Shown: positions 1 to 8,905 of the stretch, piece by piece
Layout: each line of letters opens with the position of its first letter
How positions within the stretch are numbered: position 1 is the stretch's first letter
Assembly (NCBI RefSeq): GCF_003144395.1
Contig: NZ_PENZ01000034.1
Span: forward strand, 186,001 to 250,000
Direction: 5' to 3'
Length of the DNA stretch: 64,000 nucleotides
Source of the DNA: Proteus faecis
Lineage (GTDB): Bacteria; Pseudomonadota; Gammaproteobacteria; Enterobacterales; Enterobacteriaceae
Program-made: the position numbers and the translations under genes
Notes under the pieces: generated by a model
Database searches by the model: none
What the model saw: only the letters and a program-made list of their open reading frames with translations
Told to the model about the DNA's origin: nothing

Positions 1-27
1 ACTTTTCGTTAATTTGGTAATGGTGTT

Positions 28-459
28 TTATTCCATTGTGCTTGTTAACGTAAAGTGAGCTTTACCTTCAGGTAATCGACGAGCTGAATTATTCTCATCA
101 ACGGCAACGTAGGTAAACACCGCTTCTGTTGCACGATAGCGTTGGCCAACAGGTTCTGTGGCAACTTTCTTAACCCAGACTTCAATATTAACAGTAATTG
201 AAGAGTTACCTGTTTTTAAGCAACGTGCATAGCAACAAACGACATCGCCAACAGCAACAGGTTTAAGAAAGGTAATGCCTGTTACGCTTACAGTAACGAC
301 ACGACCTAACGCAATTTCTTTTGCTAAAATTGCACCACCGATGTCCATTTGAGACATTAACCAGCCACCGAAAATATCACCATTAGCGTTAGTATCAGCA
401 GGCATGGCAAGGGTACGTAAAACGAGCTCACCATTAGGCAAAGATTGTTGTTCAGTCAT
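28..459 (-). CDS. yciA: Acyl-CoA thioesterase YciA
   Basis: Hotdog-fold thioesterase that hydrolyses a broad range of acyl-CoA esters in the cytoplasm. The protein is 143 residues. It shows the family motif GDIFGGWLMSQMD near residues 27-39, which carries the catalytic Asp, followed by the VTVSVTGITFLKPVAVGD strand region. I start at the ATG at 459 (MTEQQSLPNGEL) because E. coli YciA begins the same way; 12 upstream in-frame codons are unlike the family. It is the last gene of a yciC-yciB-yciA arrangement on this strand, but yciB and yciA are separated here by a repeat array. The function of the family is known; the identity is strong from sequence. Confidence 0.93.
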   Translation of the reverse strand: MTEQQSLPNGELVLRTLAMPADTNANGDIFGGWLMSQMDIGGAILAKEIALGRVVTVSVTGITFLKPVAVGDVVCCYARCLKTGNSSITVNIEVWVKKVATEPVGQRYRATEAVFTYVAVDENNSARRLPEGKAHFTLTSTME

Positions 460-527
460 GGGGAATAATGTATCTGTAAATAATGTTGAAACCAAGGAGA
501 TGTTTACTCGTCATACTTCAAGTTTAC

Positions 528-645
528 TCGTCATACTTCAAGCTGTAGCGTTGTTGACTTCGCTCATTCGCACTAGTCACATACTGATGTATGCTCCTAG
601 CGTCTCCTTCACTCGTCGCCTAGCTACACCTCGACTTATTTAGAG
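528..645. repeat. Palindromic intergenic repeat, copy 1
   Basis: A 118-bp unit beginning TCGTCATACTTCAAG and ending ATTTAGAG. Its ends are imperfect inverted repeats: TACTTCAAGCTGTAGC on the left pairs with the complement of GCTACACCTCGACTTA on the right. The centre forms a hairpin around CATAC-TGAT-GTATG, flanked by CTAG on both sides. It differs from copy 2 at about five positions. The layout resembles non-autonomous, MITE-like repeats of enterobacteria such as those common in Yersinia and Serratia; that likeness is from memory. Confidence 0.8.
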
Positions 646-653
646 TAAGAGTC

Positions 654-771
654 TCGTCATACTTCAAGATGTAGCGTTGTTGACTTCGCTCATTCGCACT
701 AGGCACATACGGATGTATGCTCCTAGCGTCTCATTCACTCGTCGCCTAGCTACACCTCGAATTATTTAGAG
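654..771. repeat. Palindromic intergenic repeat, copy 2
   Basis: Second full copy, in direct orientation and 126 bp downstream of copy 1. The two are joined by the 8-base linker TAAGAGTC, which also separates copy 2 from copy 3. It carries the same terminal inverted repeats and central hairpin. The near identity of the two copies suggests recent tandem duplication. Confidence 0.8.
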
Positions 772-779
772 TAAGAGTC

Positions 780-831
780 TCGTCATACTTCAAGCTGTAA
801 CGTTGTTGGTTACATTTTGAATTATTTAGAG
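780..831. repeat. Palindromic repeat, copy 3, internally deleted
   Basis: This copy keeps the left end (TCGTCATACTTCAAGCTGTA) and the right end (GAATTATTTAGAG) but lacks about 65 internal bases, including the central hairpin. Retaining both ends while losing the middle is typical of internally deleted mobile repeats. Confidence 0.7.
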
Positions 832-859
832 CACACATCTCCCAATAAAATAAAAATGA

Positions 860-1513
860 TTATTCAGATTTTGAATGAGCATCATGTGATGTCGGTTTAG
901 ATACTCGTTTTACCCTATCATCTGATAATTCGTGTTCACTATTTTCTGCCGTTTCGTCTTTAGTTTGTTCTTCTGGTAAACGGTTATTCCAGATATAAAC
1001 CACACTGGCGATCGTAAAGATAAAGGTTAAAATAGTTAAGCCAAAGACTTTAAAATTAACCCAAGTCTCTTCCGCTAAAGAAAATGCCACATAAATATTA
1101 CCAAGAGCACAAGCAAAAAAGAAAATCACCCATGCAATATTGAGTTTTTTCCAATTTGCAGGTGGCATAGCGAGCTCTTTACCTAGCATTCTTTCCATTA
1201 ACGTTTTTGGCGTAAATAACTGCATACCAATTAAAACGATAGCAAAAATGGCATAAATAGCTGTCACTTTCCATTTAATAAAATCAGCAGAATGGAAGAA
1301 GATCGTTAATGAGCCAAAAATAGTGACCACGATGGCAGTTATGAGCGGAGCTTTCTCAACTTTATGGAAAATAAGCCATGTCAAACCGACTGAGATCCAC
1401 GTCGCGATAATTAATGCACCTGAAGCATAGAAAATATCTTGCCATTTATAGAAGATAAAAAACACTAATAGTGGAGCAAAATCAAGTAATTGTTTTAGCC
1501 AGCCATTTTTCAT
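860..1513 (-). CDS. yciB: Inner membrane septation protein YciB (IspZ family)
   Basis: Polytopic inner-membrane protein linked in E. coli to cell-envelope synthesis and septation, probably through contacts with division and elongasome proteins. The 217-residue product starts MKNGWLKQLLDFAPLLVFF and shows about five hydrophobic segments up to residue 180, matching the family. The C-terminus runs about 35-40 residues past the E. coli protein as a highly charged tail (DRVKRVSKPTSHDAHSKSE) that is probably cytoplasmic. The ATG at 1513 has an AGGA-type ribosome site upstream. In E. coli yciC lies directly upstream; here a SulP gene intervenes. Confidence 0.92.
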   Translation of the reverse strand: MKNGWLKQLLDFAPLLVFFIFYKWQDIFYASGALIIATWISVGLTWLIFHKVEKAPLITAIVVTIFGSLTIFFHSADFIKWKVTAIYAIFAIVLIGMQLFTPKTLMERMLGKELAMPPANWKKLNIAWVIFFFACALGNIYVAFSLAEETWVNFKVFGLTILTFIFTIASVVYIWNNRLPEEQTKDETAENSEHELSDDRVKRVSKPTSHDAHSKSE

Positions 1514-1821
1514 AACAGATAGGAACCTATGGTAATTAAATTCATAAACTTGGCTATTCTAATGCAAAGCGACAGAAAATGGGTAAACAATTGCATATCT
1601 TTAACGACAGAGTGTTAATTTATACAAAAAACGCGATTTTTATCTGAAATAACTCAATGAAAAATAAACGTAATTGTATTTATGTAAAATTAAAACTCAA
1701 GCTTGAGTTATGAAAGAGGATTTAAACATTGCTCTAGTATATGATTTGATTACTCATCATTATCACCCGCCACTTTTTGATGAATGCATAAATAAAAAGT
1801 ATTTCTGATAAGAGGAAATCA
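1514..1821. other. Divergent intergenic region yciB / SulP gene
   Basis: This 308-bp AT-rich stretch must hold the promoters of both divergent genes. I see the ribosome site AAGAGGAAATCA just before the SulP ATG, but no clear operator, repeat or small gene. Confidence 0.6.
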
Positions 1822-3642
1822 ATGAACGGAAAAAGAATAATAAAATGGATGCCAGGATTAGGCTTATTATTTAACTATAAGCGTGAATATTTTGGCTATG
1901 ACTTAAAAGCAGGGCTTTCGGTTGCTGCCGTCGCGCTACCTGTTGCCATTGCTTATACTGAATTATTAGGCATTAATGCTATTGTTGGATTGTATGCCTG
2001 TATTTTCCCCATGATTATTTATGCATTATTTGGTACTTCTCGCCAATTAATTACGGGGCCAGATGCAGCAACGTGTGCCGTTATTGCTGCAGTCGTTATT
2101 CCATTATCTGCTGGTGATGAAAATACACGATGGCAACTTGCCATTATTATGACTGCAATGACGGGGTTTTGGTGTATTTTAGCTAGCCATTTTCGATTAG
2201 GGGCTTTCACTGATTTTTTGTCTCGTCCTATTCTTCAAGGGTTATTAAATGGTGTCGCGATCACCATTATGGTCGGGCAAATTAGTAAAGTATTTGGTTT
2301 TGATACTTCTCCCGATCACTTAATTGAAAAACTTATTGAAGTTCCATTTCGATTAATGGATGCGCATTTACCTACGGTATTGATGTCAGCGGTAACTCTC
2401 GCCTTATTATTAGGTATTCGTTATTTTCGTAGCCGATGGCCTGCACCACTAATTGCCATGGTTGTGATGACTTATCTTAGCTGGCAATTCGATTTAGCAA
2501 GTTATGGTATTGCTATTGTGAATAAAGAGGCAGGAAATGTTGACCTATTTCTGCCAGTCGTGTCGATGAGTGGATTTCATCCTAGTGTATTACGAGAATT
2601 ATTGGTTCCATCTATAAACTTGGCTGTCATTAGCTTTGTGAGTTTTATGATGACAGCTCGTAGTTTTGCCAGCAAAAATGGTTATGATGTCGATGCAGAT
2701 CAAGAATTAAAAGCATTAGGTATTGCCAATATTGCGGCAGCACTTTCACAAGGATTTGCTGTAAGTGCAGCAAGTAGCCGTACCGCAGTCAATGATTCTG
2801 TCGGCGGTAAAACGCAATTAGTTTCTATTATTGCAGCACTGGTTATTCTGCTGGTGCTATTATTTATGACAGATTTTCTCGCCTATATTCCATTATCTTC
2901 GCTCGGAATTGTGTTGATCGTCTCATCATGGTCATTGCTGAGTATTCGTCATATTTGGTCTTATCGTAAACGTAATAAACAAGCATTTACATTGGCATCA
3001 TTTACTTTATTAGCAGTGTTATTAGCAGGGTTGATTAATGGTATAGGCTTTGCGGTCTTATTAGGCTTATTACAATTTTTACGTATTGTTTTTCGACCAA
3101 GTGATCAACTATTAGGTGTTGACGAACAAGGAATGGTTCACTCAATGAATAAGGATAATGGTATTGAGCCTATCGATGGCTTAATGATGTACCGTTTTAA
3201 TTCACCACTGACTTATTTTAATGTGGGTTATTTTAAAAAACGGGTACTTCAACTTGTTGATAGTGCACCTCAACGTCCAGCTTGGTTAGCGGTAGATGCG
3301 GCTGTAAGCTTTACCTATGATGATGTCAGTGTATTTGCCGCTATTGATGAACTAATACGAGAGTTGCGAATAAAAGGCGTTAAGTTGGTTTTAGCTGGAC
3401 GCAGAACAGAGTTAAATCGTTGGATTGAACGTAACAGAATTTCGCTCAATGAAGATGACTTGATTATTGCTCCTGATCTCTATTTTGTGATCCGACTTTA
3501 TCAAAGCCGACAGCAGATCAAAGAAAAACAGAAAGAAGCAAGAAAAGAAGCGTTAAAGCAAGAAGCTGAAAGCCAAGAAGCCGAGAGTAACAAAGCATCG
3601 ATATCAGAAGTACCAATAGAGAGCCAGACCTCAACACCTTAA
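1822..3642 (+). CDS. SulP (SLC26) family inorganic anion transporter
   Basis: Membrane transporter of the SulP family, whose members move sulfate, bicarbonate or dicarboxylates; the substrate cannot be read here. The 606-residue protein has the family core of many hydrophobic helices at roughly residues 25-425, including the early motif AGLSVAAVALPVAIAYTEL and the conserved SAASSRTAVND segment. A cytoplasmic STAS domain follows (about 440-555), then a 45-residue Lys/Glu-rich tail. It sits alone between yciB and yciC and reads against both, with its own terminator downstream. In E. coli nothing separates those two genes, so this is an insertion. The alternative DauA-like C4-dicarboxylate role cannot be excluded. 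Confidence 0.88.
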   Translation: MNGKRIIKWMPGLGLLFNYKREYFGYDLKAGLSVAAVALPVAIAYTELLGINAIVGLYACIFPMIIYALFGTSRQLITGPDAATCAVIAAVVIPLSAGDENTRWQLAIIMTAMTGFWCILASHFRLGAFTDFLSRPILQGLLNGVAITIMVGQISKVFGFDTSPDHLIEKLIEVPFRLMDAHLPTVLMSAVTLALLLGIRYFRSRWPAPLIAMVVMTYLSWQFDLASYGIAIVNKEAGNVDLFLPVVSMSGFHPSVLRELLVPSINLAVISFVSFMMTARSFASKNGYDVDADQELKALGIANIAAALSQGFAVSAASSRTAVNDSVGGKTQLVSIIAALVILLVLLFMTDFLAYIPLSSLGIVLIVSSWSLLSIRHIWSYRKRNKQAFTLASFTLLAVLLAGLINGIGFAVLLGLLQFLRIVFRPSDQLLGVDEQGMVHSMNKDNGIEPIDGLMMYRFNSPLTYFNVGYFKKRVLQLVDSAPQRPAWLAVDAAVSFTYDDVSVFAAIDELIRELRIKGVKLVLAGRRTELNRWIERNRISLNEDDLIIAPDLYFVIRLYQSRQQIKEKQKEARKEALKQEAESQEAESNKASISEVPIESQTSTP

Positions 3643-3683
3643 GTATTTCAGCTAATTTTATGAGTGGTAATCAATAAATAGTA

Positions 3684-3726
3684 AAATCCCGTGATAAGTC
3701 GTTAGCTTATACACGGGATTTTTTAT
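3684..3726 (+). terminator. Terminator after the SulP gene
   Basis: Hairpin AAATCCCGTGATAAG / CTTAT-A-CACGGGATTT with a run of T. It lies 40 bp past the SulP stop and could also serve the convergent yciC gene. Confidence 0.85.
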
Positions 3727-3761
3727 CGGTAAATTTGATGGAAAGCTATGCTTTGAATAAA

Positions 3762-4535
3762 TTAGCGCGTTTGTTGCGTTATGTATTTGTTTTCAACCAA
3801 CATAAACAAACGAAATAGGTAAATAATCATCCATGCTGAAGCCATGTTTTTCAGAAGATAGAATAAGAAGTTATGGATAAGATCAGGTAGTTGAATAGTC
3901 AGATTACTCACAAATCCGATGCCAAATTGCAATAAAATCCAAATACCTAAAGCTGGAATAAGTGAGCCAGATTCACTAAACCCAATTTTCCAACCTAAAC
4001 GTATTGCACTTCCCATATTTTGTTGGCGTACTAAAACAACCGGTGCTAATGCAAAACCAATGAGCAAAATAATACCGGGAATAATCATCACCATAAAACC
4101 TGCGCTAATTAAAATAGAGCACAGTACAATCAATAAAAACATTTTTGGCAAGCGAGATAAGCATGCGTTAAATGTTTGTCCTAGAGTCACATTGTGACCA
4201 GCAGAGATTGCCATAGCGAACATCAATAAGGTGAGAACCAAAATGCTTTGTTGTAATGTTTCAAATGCATACAGTGATAATACTTTTTTGGCAATACCCA
4301 CGACACTGTTTGACATTGCTTCTAACTCAGCAGGAGAAGCAGAGGAAAGTTGCGTATTTTTAAAATTAGCCACAAATTCAATCATCAATTGGTATTCTTG
4401 AGGATTGGGGCCAATTAAGACATGAACTATCGCTAAAATAGCAGCAAGGATAGCGGAAAGGGTAACAATGCTACGTCGTTCATTCTTATAAAAATTCAGA
4501 CTGTCTCGGTAGATTGTGCGTGCCGTGGTAGGCAT
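3762..4535 (-). CDS. yciC: YciC family (UPF0259) membrane protein
   Basis: Polytopic inner-membrane protein of unknown function, conserved next to yciB in enterobacteria. The 257-residue product begins MPTTARTIYRDSLNFYKNE as in E. coli YciC and has about six hydrophobic segments, including one rich in Ile/Gly (MIIPGIILLIGFALAPVVLV). It is divergent from ompW, as in E. coli. The ATG at 4535 has a GGAGC-type site upstream. No catalytic motif is visible. Confidence 0.9.
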   Translation of the reverse strand: MPTTARTIYRDSLNFYKNERRSIVTLSAILAAILAIVHVLIGPNPQEYQLMIEFVANFKNTQLSSASPAELEAMSNSVVGIAKKVLSLYAFETLQQSILVLTLLMFAMAISAGHNVTLGQTFNACLSRLPKMFLLIVLCSILISAGFMVMIIPGIILLIGFALAPVVLVRQQNMGSAIRLGWKIGFSESGSLIPALGIWILLQFGIGFVSNLTIQLPDLIHNFLFYLLKNMASAWMIIYLFRLFMLVENKYITQQTR

Positions 4536-4967
4536 GAAACTGCTCCTATAAAAATAGACTGTGTCAATGCGCGCTATTGTACCTTCTACAACAACAAAAT
4601 GGGATATTTTCTCTTACTTCTCTTATTTGGTTTTTTTCTTACTATCAATAATTAGAATATACTTATTATTTAAAATAAATAAAACATTCTTTTAACATAA
4701 AGGTAACCTTATTTTTAAATACATTTTTTAGGGTATTTTTTATTCAAAAATTATTAATAAAAATAAATTTAATTATAAGAAAAAATTGTATTAATCTGTA
4801 ATTTGATGCAGATCAATTATAAATAATCGCATTGATAAATAATAATAAGAGAAATAACACTTTCTGCAAAAATAATTCCAAAGTTGTGATCGGTATTAGA
4901 TCATAATTATCAATAAATGGTTATATTTTTAGCGGAGATTTTACTTATTACAGGAATGGGTTAAATA
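4536..4967. other. Divergent yciC / ompW regulatory region
   Basis: 432 bp, extremely AT-rich, without a credible gene. It holds a perfect FNR-type palindrome at 4803-4816 (listed separately). The ompW ribosome site is probably the ACAGGA about 15 bp before its ATG. Confidence 0.6.
4803..4816 (+). promoter_or_regulatory. FNR-type box upstream of ompW
   Basis: TTGATGCAGATCAA is an exact match to the FNR consensus TTGAT-N4-ATCAA. It is centred about 158 bp before the ompW start. In E. coli ompW is activated under oxygen limitation by FNR, so the site fits. That it controls ompW here is inference; yciC lies about 270 bp on the other side. Confidence 0.6.
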
Positions 4968-5606
4968 ATGAAAAAACTTTCTGCGCTTATTTTAGCGGCT
5001 GCAACTCTTGCGCCTTCTATTTCTTTTGCTCACCAAGCAGGTGATTTCTTATTCCGTGCAGGTACAGCAACAGTTCGTCCTAATGCGGGTTCTGATAATG
5101 TATTAGGTATTGGACATTTTGAAGCTAATAATAATACTCAATTAGGTTTAACCTTTGGGTATATGATCACTGATAATATTGGTGTTGAGTTATTAGCAGC
5201 GACTCCTTTTGAGCATAAAGTATCATTAACAAACTTTGGTGAGATTGCGACTGTTAAACATTTACCACCAACATTAATGGCACAATATTACTTCGGTAAT
5301 GGTGAAGACAAACTACGTCCTTATTTAGGTGCAGGTCTTAACTTTACTACATTCTTTGATGAGAAATTTAATTCAGCTGGTAAAGGCGCTGGTTTATCTG
5401 ACTTAGATCTCAAGGATTCATGGGGCTTTGCAGCACAAGCAGGTTTAGATTACAACCTTGATAAAAACTGGATGCTGAATGCGTCTGTTTGGTGGATGAA
5501 TATTGAAACAGATGTTAAGTTTAAAGATGGTGCTGGTAATAATTATAAAGTTGATACACGTCTAGACCCATTTGTATTTATGTTTGGTGTGGGCTACCGT
5601 TTCTAA
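4968..5606 (+). CDS. ompW: Outer membrane protein OmpW
   Basis: Eight-stranded outer-membrane beta-barrel with a hydrophobic channel, linked in relatives to stress, anaerobic adaptation and uptake of small hydrophobic molecules. The product is 212 residues. A signal peptide occupies residues 1-21 (MKKLSALILAAATLAPSISFA, cut before HQAGDF). The mature start HQAGDFLFRAG is diagnostic, and the chain ends in the aromatic C-terminal signature GVGYRF used by the BAM assembly machinery. Size matches E. coli OmpW. It is monocistronic, with its own terminator and an FNR-type site upstream. Confidence 0.95.
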   Translation: MKKLSALILAAATLAPSISFAHQAGDFLFRAGTATVRPNAGSDNVLGIGHFEANNNTQLGLTFGYMITDNIGVELLAATPFEHKVSLTNFGEIATVKHLPPTLMAQYYFGNGEDKLRPYLGAGLNFTTFFDEKFNSAGKGAGLSDLDLKDSWGFAAQAGLDYNLDKNWMLNASVWWMNIETDVKFKDGAGNNYKVDTRLDPFVFMFGVGYRF

Positions 5607-5638
5607 TTCTTCTTTCTTTAAAAGAATATCTCATAATG

Positions 5639-5667
5639 AAAAAGCGAGGTTTATCTTCGCTTTTTTT
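5639..5667 (+). terminator. ompW terminator
   Basis: AAAGCGA / TCGCTTT stem followed by a T-run, 35 bp after the ompW stop. Confidence 0.85.
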
Positions 5668-6213
5668 ATCTTTTAAATTTGCACAGAACCTTTCTTTTTT
5701 AGATTATATAAAGTTTCTATTTTATTGTTAAATACATCATTTATGAGCAATTGAAAATAGAGATAAATAGAAAAGATATATTTTAAATATAACATTTAAT
5801 ATTAAGATAATAATTAAGATGCATTTAATACGCATCTTTTGTTTTTACCTTCTTAATAAGATAAAAAAGTGTATTTTTATTTATTAAAAACCAATGTTCT
5901 TTTTATAAATAAAATAGGGTATTACATAGGTATATTTTAAATGCAACTTTAATTTGGTTTTAGTGAAAGTGCTTTGTGTATCAAGAGATAGAAAGAAATA
6001 AAAAAAGAATAAAAGAGGGTTAAGAGAAGCAATATTCATAAAAATAAGAAGGTTGGTTTTTAACCATAAAATGATTAATTATTCTTTTCAATTATTCTCT
6101 TTACGAACATTTTTTTAAGTCGGAGTGAAAACACCTTTTTTTAATCTATTGGCGTTTTTTATAAAAATTGATCTGAATTATGATAAAAGGAAGATTGAGA
6201 ATACCGTGATGGC

Positions 6214-6240
6214 TAAAAAAAGACCACCGCAAGGGTGGTC
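6214..6240 (-). terminator. Terminator of the BON lipoprotein gene
   Basis: On the minus strand GACCACC-CTTGC-GGTGGTC is followed by seven T. It lies 40 bp past the stop of the BON-domain gene. Confidence 0.88.
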
Positions 6241-6280
6241 TAAGAAGTAAGGCTAAAGGAAGACTAGAATAAAGAAGGGA

Positions 6281-6598
6281 TCAGCGAATAACCATTGAGT
6301 TGATAACACCTTTTACGCCAGTCACTTTACGGGTTGTTTCAATGGCACGGTTGGCGTCTGCTTGGGAAGAGACGAAACCACTTAATTGCACTTTGCCTTT
6401 AAATGTCTCGACGCTAATTTGTGTTGAGTTAAGATTTTTTTCACCTATTAATGCCGTTTTTACTTTAGTCGTGATCACGGAGTCATCAAAATAACCCCCA
6501 GTACCTTCTGATGTTGCCGTGGGTGAACATGCAGATAAAGTAAACGCCATAAGTAATGCCACCATAACAGCGGAGATCTTTGCCCATAGTTTCATCAT
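6281..6598 (-). CDS. BON-domain lipoprotein
   Basis: Small periplasm-facing lipoprotein with one BON (OsmY/nodulation) domain, a phospholipid-binding fold found in OsmY and DolP. About 105 residues. The signal peptide ends in lipobox LSAC, with the lipidated Cys near residue 23-24. The BON domain fills residues 40-105 (ITTKVKTALIGEK, VQLSGFVSSQADANRA, VTGVKGVINSMVIR). AAGGAG lies 4 bases before the ATG at 6598 and 7 before the second ATG at 6595, so either could start. OsmY and DolP carry two BON domains; this has one. It is monocistronic. A role in envelope stress is inferred only from the family. Confidence 0.8.
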   Translation of the reverse strand: MMKLWAKISAVMVALLMAFTLSACSPTATSEGTGGYFDDSVITTKVKTALIGEKNLNSTQISVETFKGKVQLSGFVSSQADANRAIETTRKVTGVKGVINSMVIR

Positions 6599-6818
6599 CA
6601 AACTCCTTTTAATCACATTATTGATTGAGTATTTCTGAAAAGAAAATATAAAGCGCTTTATGAAGTATGTGCAAAAAATAAAATTTTGCCAAATTTTTAT
6701 CAGTGCGGTTCAAGTCTGTTGAAATAAGAGAAGAGAGAATACAGCACCATTTTATGCGGGTTAGCAGAAAAATAAGCAATAAAAAGTGTGAGTTAAGCGG
6801 TGTGGATTTCAGAGTAAT

Positions 6819-6855
6819 CCGCTTAGAAAAATAGCAAACTATTCTTCTAAAGCGG
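6819..6855 (-). terminator. Hairpin at the 3' end of the trp operon
   Basis: On the minus strand CCGCTTTAGAAGAATAG pairs across a short loop with CTATTTTTCTAAGCGG, 15 bp after the trpA stop. There is no clean T-run, so it may be an RNA-stabilising end or a weak terminator. Confidence 0.5.
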
Positions 6856-6869
6856 ATCAAAAAGGGTGA

Positions 6870-7676
6870 TTAAGCGATAGTTGCCACTTTCATTTCTTTA
6901 ACAAATTGAGTCAATGTTTTCAGCATTACATCGGGCTGATGTAAGTTTTTCTCAATAATCTGAACAACTGCCGAGCCTGAAATTGCGCCAGCTGCACCAT
7001 TTGCAATTGCTTCTTTCACTTGTTTTGGTTCTGAAATCCCAAATCCTTGTAATGCTGGGGGCGCATTATAGGTTTTTAGCTTGTCAGTAAGATGTGTGAG
7101 TGATTGTTCTGCGCGTTTATCTGTGCCAGTTACACCTGCTCTTGATAGTAAATAGGTATAACCTTCACCTGATGTTGCTAACTCTTGTAAAAGTTCATCA
7201 TCGGCATTAGGGGGACAAATAAAGATAGGATTGATATTTGCGCGTTGTGCTGCTTCACGGAACGCTTTTGATTCGCGTAAAGGCACATCACCAATTAAGA
7301 CAGAATCCACACCTGCTTGTTCACATTTATTATAAAAATTATCAATGCCATTACTAAAAACAAGGTTGGCATAAACTAATAGGCCAATAGGAATATTAGG
7401 ATGTTTTTTGCGTACATTGGCTAAAAGTGCAAAGCAATCCGAGGGGGTTACATCTGCATTCAATGCTCGTAAATTAGCGCCTTGAATAGTCGGGCCATCA
7501 GCAAGAGGATCGGAAAATGGAATACCAATCTCTAATGCATCTGCGCCACCTTCAATTAGCGCATCAATAATTTGTAATGACAGTTCAGGAGAAGGATCAC
7601 CTAATGTGACAAAAGGAACGAATGCGCCTTGCTGTTTTTGTGCTAATGCCTCAAAGCATACTTGATAACGGCTCAT
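6870..7676 (-). CDS. trpA: Tryptophan synthase alpha subunit
   Basis: Cleaves indole-3-glycerol phosphate to indole and glyceraldehyde 3-phosphate, passing indole through a tunnel to TrpB in the alpha2-beta2 complex. 268 residues, the same as E. coli. The catalytic Glu49 (DALEIG) and Asp60 (DPLADGP) are in their usual places, and the phosphate-binding [12 protein letters not shown] lies near the C-terminus. Its ATG overlaps the trpB stop by one base (TAATG), indicating translational coupling. It is the last gene of the trp operon. Confidence 0.98.
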   Translation of the reverse strand: MSRYQVCFEALAQKQQGAFVPFVTLGDPSPELSLQIIDALIEGGADALEIGIPFSDPLADGPTIQGANLRALNADVTPSDCFALLANVRKKHPNIPIGLLVYANLVFSNGIDNFYNKCEQAGVDSVLIGDVPLRESKAFREAAQRANINPIFICPPNADDELLQELATSGEGYTYLLSRAGVTGTDKRAEQSLTHLTDKLKTYNAPPALQGFGISEPKQVKEAIANGAAGAISGSAVVQIIEKNLHQPDVMLKTLTQFVKEMKVATIA

Positions 7677-8866
7677 TAGATTTCTCCTCTTGCTGCTAAA
7701 ATATCGTTTACAGTAAAAATATCTTTATCACCACGGCCTGATAAGTTCACAATTAATAGTTGCTCTTTGTCAGGATTTTGTGCAATTAATTTCAGTGCAT
7801 AAGCCAAAGCATGAGAAGATTCTAAGGCTGGAATAATTCCTTCTCGGCGAGAAAGTGCTTTAAATGCTTCTATGGCTTCGTCATCGGTAACAGAAACATA
7901 ATCAGCACGACCAATACTATTTAAATGTGCGTGTTGTGGTCCAACTGATGGGAAATCGAGGCCCGCTGAAATTGAATATGACTCTTCAATTTGCCCTTCA
8001 TCCGTCTGCATAATGGGGGATTTCATCCCAAAATAGATCCCTAATTTTCCATGTTTCAGTGGTGCGCCATGTTCACCTGTTTCAATTCCTTTACCCGCAG
8101 GTTCAACGCCAATCAGTTGCACAGACGTTTCTGGAATAAAAGAAGCAAATAAACCGATAGCGTTAGAACCACCACCAATACAAGCGATAACGGCATCAGG
8201 CAGGCGACCTTCACGCTCTAGGATTTGTGCTTTGGCTTCATCACCAATCATACGTTGAAACTCACGGACAATGGTTGGATAGGGATGAGGACCGGCTGCT
8301 GTTCCTAATAAGTAATGCGCGCGATCGTAACAGCCAGACCAGTCACGTAATGCCTCATTACAGGCATCTTTTAAGGTAGATGAACCACTGTGAACAGGAA
8401 TAACTTCGGCACCCATTAAGCGCATACGAAATACATTAGGCGATTGGCGTTCGACATCTTTAGCACCCATATAGATACGACATTTCATATTAAGCAGTGC
8501 ACAGGCTAAAGCAGTTGCAACACCATGCTGACCCGCACCAGTTTCTGCAATAATTTCAGTTTTACCCATACGTTTTGCTAACAAAGCTTGCCCTAATACT
8601 TGGTTAGTTTTATGAGCGCCACCATGCAGTAAATCCTCACGTTTTAGATATAAACGAGTTCGTGTGCCTTCTGTTAAATTACGACAAAGGGTTAATGCCG
8701 TTGGTCTGCCTGCATAATTTTTTAATAAATCTTGGAATTCTTGCTGAAAAGAGGGATCGTTTTGTGCATCAATAAACGCTTGTTCGAGTTGATCCAATGC
8801 AGGAATTAATATTTCAGGTACATATTGGCCACCAAATTCGCCAAAGTAAGGGTTAAGTTTTCTCAT
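7676..8866 (-). CDS. trpB: Tryptophan synthase beta subunit
   Basis: PLP enzyme that joins indole and serine to make tryptophan. 396 residues. The Schiff-base lysine is Lys86 in [13 protein letters not shown], and the glycine-rich phosphate loop is [10 protein letters not shown]. The COMM-domain region and the C-terminal SGRGDKD are intact. A 39-bp gap separates it from trpC upstream; it overlaps trpA by one base. Confidence 0.98.
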   Translation of the reverse strand: MRKLNPYFGEFGGQYVPEILIPALDQLEQAFIDAQNDPSFQQEFQDLLKNYAGRPTALTLCRNLTEGTRTRLYLKREDLLHGGAHKTNQVLGQALLAKRMGKTEIIAETGAGQHGVATALACALLNMKCRIYMGAKDVERQSPNVFRMRLMGAEVIPVHSGSSTLKDACNEALRDWSGCYDRAHYLLGTAAGPHPYPTIVREFQRMIGDEAKAQILEREGRLPDAVIACIGGGSNAIGLFASFIPETSVQLIGVEPAGKGIETGEHGAPLKHGKLGIYFGMKSPIMQTDEGQIEESYSISAGLDFPSVGPQHAHLNSIGRADYVSVTDDEAIEAFKALSRREGIIPALESSHALAYALKLIAQNPDKEQLLIVNLSGRGDKDIFTVNDILAARGEI

Positions 8867-8905
8867 TGTGATGTCATCCTATTTAAAATTTTATTTTTGT
8901 GAAAT

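Larger units (their letters stand above)
460..859. other. yciB-yciA intergenic region filled by a repeat array
   Basis: The 400 bases between yciA and yciB hold no credible gene. Positions 508-831 are occupied by tandem copies of a palindromic repeat, described separately. The fragment 508-522 matches only the first 15 bases of the unit. An apparent 79-codon reading frame over the repeats has no support. Confidence 0.85.
5607..6280. other. AT-rich intergenic region, ompW to BON lipoprotein
   Basis: 674 bp. It holds the ompW terminator near its left end and the minus-strand terminator of the BON gene near its right end. The roughly 540 bp between is very AT-rich with frequent stops in all frames. 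I see no gene, repeat or structured RNA there. Confidence 0.6.

Noticed and set aside
404..643. 79-codon plus-strand frame near yciA
   Set aside because: Runs antisense through the start of yciA and into the palindromic repeat; no family resemblance.
4860..4915. CRP-like half sites (TTGTGATCGGTATTAGATCATAA) upstream of ompW
   Set aside because: The second half and spacing do not fit TGTGA-N6-TCACA.
6618..6860. 80-codon minus-strand frame between the BON gene and trpA
   Set aside because: Composition is that of non-coding AT-rich DNA, it runs through the trp 3' hairpin, and has no ribosome site.
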